From NCBI RefSeq assembly GCF_004803635.1, contig NZ_SSWX01000011.1, forward strand, positions 1 through 64,000: a stretch of 64,000 bases of DNA. Reading direction: 5' to 3'. Of this stretch, positions 63,678 to 64,000 are shown piece after piece (within the stretch, counting starts at the first letter, position 1; every line of letters begins with the position of its first letter). The stretch comes from Lampropedia aestuarii. Its GTDB lineage: Bacteria; Pseudomonadota; Gammaproteobacteria; Burkholderiales; Burkholderiaceae_C. The translations under genes and the position numbers were made by a program. The notes beneath the pieces were generated by a model, which saw nothing but the letters and a program-made list of their open reading frames with translations, ran no database searches and was not told the DNA's origin.

Positions 63678-64000
63678 TCACTGGCCGGGGAAACGGTAGT
63701 TCTCAGTGCGTTTGTGGTAGATCCACACCAACAGACTGCCCAGCAAACAGCAGACGGCGATGTAGACAAAATAAATCTGCGTGCCCAATTGACCTGGGTA
63801 TCGGTGCGAGATCGCAGAGTGAATCATTGGCAGGAAAATATCGGGCGAGAGACCAATCATCGAGATGATGCCCATGGCCAATCCGGTCACACGTGCAGGC
63901 ACCTGGCTGCGGTCAATAATGGCCCAGTACAAGCCGTGTACGGAGTAAGTCAGCAAGCCCAGTATCACAATGCATGCTGCCAAAAACCAGGTAGGCACTG
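63678..64000 (-). CDS. MFS transporter, C-terminal part only (cut by the window end)
   Basis: 107 residues are present; the frame is open at 64000, so the first part lies beyond the window. Three or four membrane helices (AACIVILGLLTYSVHGLYWAI, RVTGLAMGIISMIGLSPDIFLP, IYFVYIAVCCLLGSLLVWIYHK) fit the C-terminal end of a major facilitator permease. Upstream of the dehydratase by 73 bp on the same strand; likely importer of its substrate. Confidence 0.75.
   Translation of the reverse strand, partial: VPTWFLAACIVILGLLTYSVHGLYWAIIDRSQVPARVTGLAMGIISMIGLSPDIFLPMIHSAISHRYPGQLGTQIYFVYIAVCCLLGSLLVWIYHKRTENYRFPGQ

Overview
The window looks like the chromosome of a betaproteobacterium of the order Burkholderiales, probably Comamonadaceae-like. 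Signs are a Bug-type (TTT) solute receptor, OmpC-like porins, a paired set of cyanophycin synthetases, a cyoABCD quinol oxidase, a poly(3-hydroxybutyrate)-cycle dehydrogenase and a rimP-nusA-infB-rbfA-truB run. No rRNA, tRNA, CRISPR array or prophage was recognised. The genus is not assigned.

Layout. 1-829 is a decayed IS481-type transposase. 882-2690 holds two tandem copies of a small stress cassette (CsbD protein plus exported PRC-barrel protein), each with the same upstream signals. 2809-4453 is a spermidine-synthase-like pair split into a membrane gene and an exported soluble gene. 4630-10888 holds anmK, an ABC-F ATPase, a hairpin-rich stretch and relA. 11366-15243 holds a hydrolase, 3-hydroxybutyrate dehydrogenase and tgt, separated by two large palindromic repeats. 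15327-21438 holds a LysR regulator, a Bug receptor overlapping a hydrolase, and a tauABC-like sulfonate transporter. 21712-27928 holds recR, ybaB and dnaX, then tolA, tolR, tolQ and ybgC. 28172-32534 is cyoABCD. 32967-41328 is rimP-nusA-infB-rbfA-truB-typA, all on the minus strand. 41957-47703 holds a DUF2889 gene and two cyanophycin synthetases. 48919-52191 holds a porin and an unrecognised secreted two-repeat protein. 52536-56999 is a sulfonate-desulfonation operon with its own sigma54-type activator. 57654-64000 holds a lipoprotein and a catabolic cluster: IclR regulator, porin, GMC oxidoreductase, enolase-superfamily dehydratase and a truncated MFS transporter.

How genes work together. 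Sulfur scavenging appears twice: a Tau-type importer without its dioxygenase (18.5-21.4 kb) and an FMN reductase / flavin monooxygenase / SsuD set without a transporter (52.5-57.0 kb), so the two loci may complement each other. Nitrogen and carbon storage are represented by cyanophycin synthesis and 3-hydroxybutyrate oxidation. Envelope energetics and integrity are covered by Tol-Pal and the bo3-type oxidase. The last 5 kb looks like uptake and dehydration of a sugar acid or related hydroxy acid.

Most unusual non-coding content: a dispersed family of nested palindromic elements of about 270 bp (11065-11336, 13728-13997, degenerate copies near 48.3 and 50.2 kb, and several fragments). Their cores agree while their terminal inverted repeats differ from copy to copy yet match within a copy. 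Along with the duplicated CsbD/PRC cassette, these are the best candidates for something not yet described.
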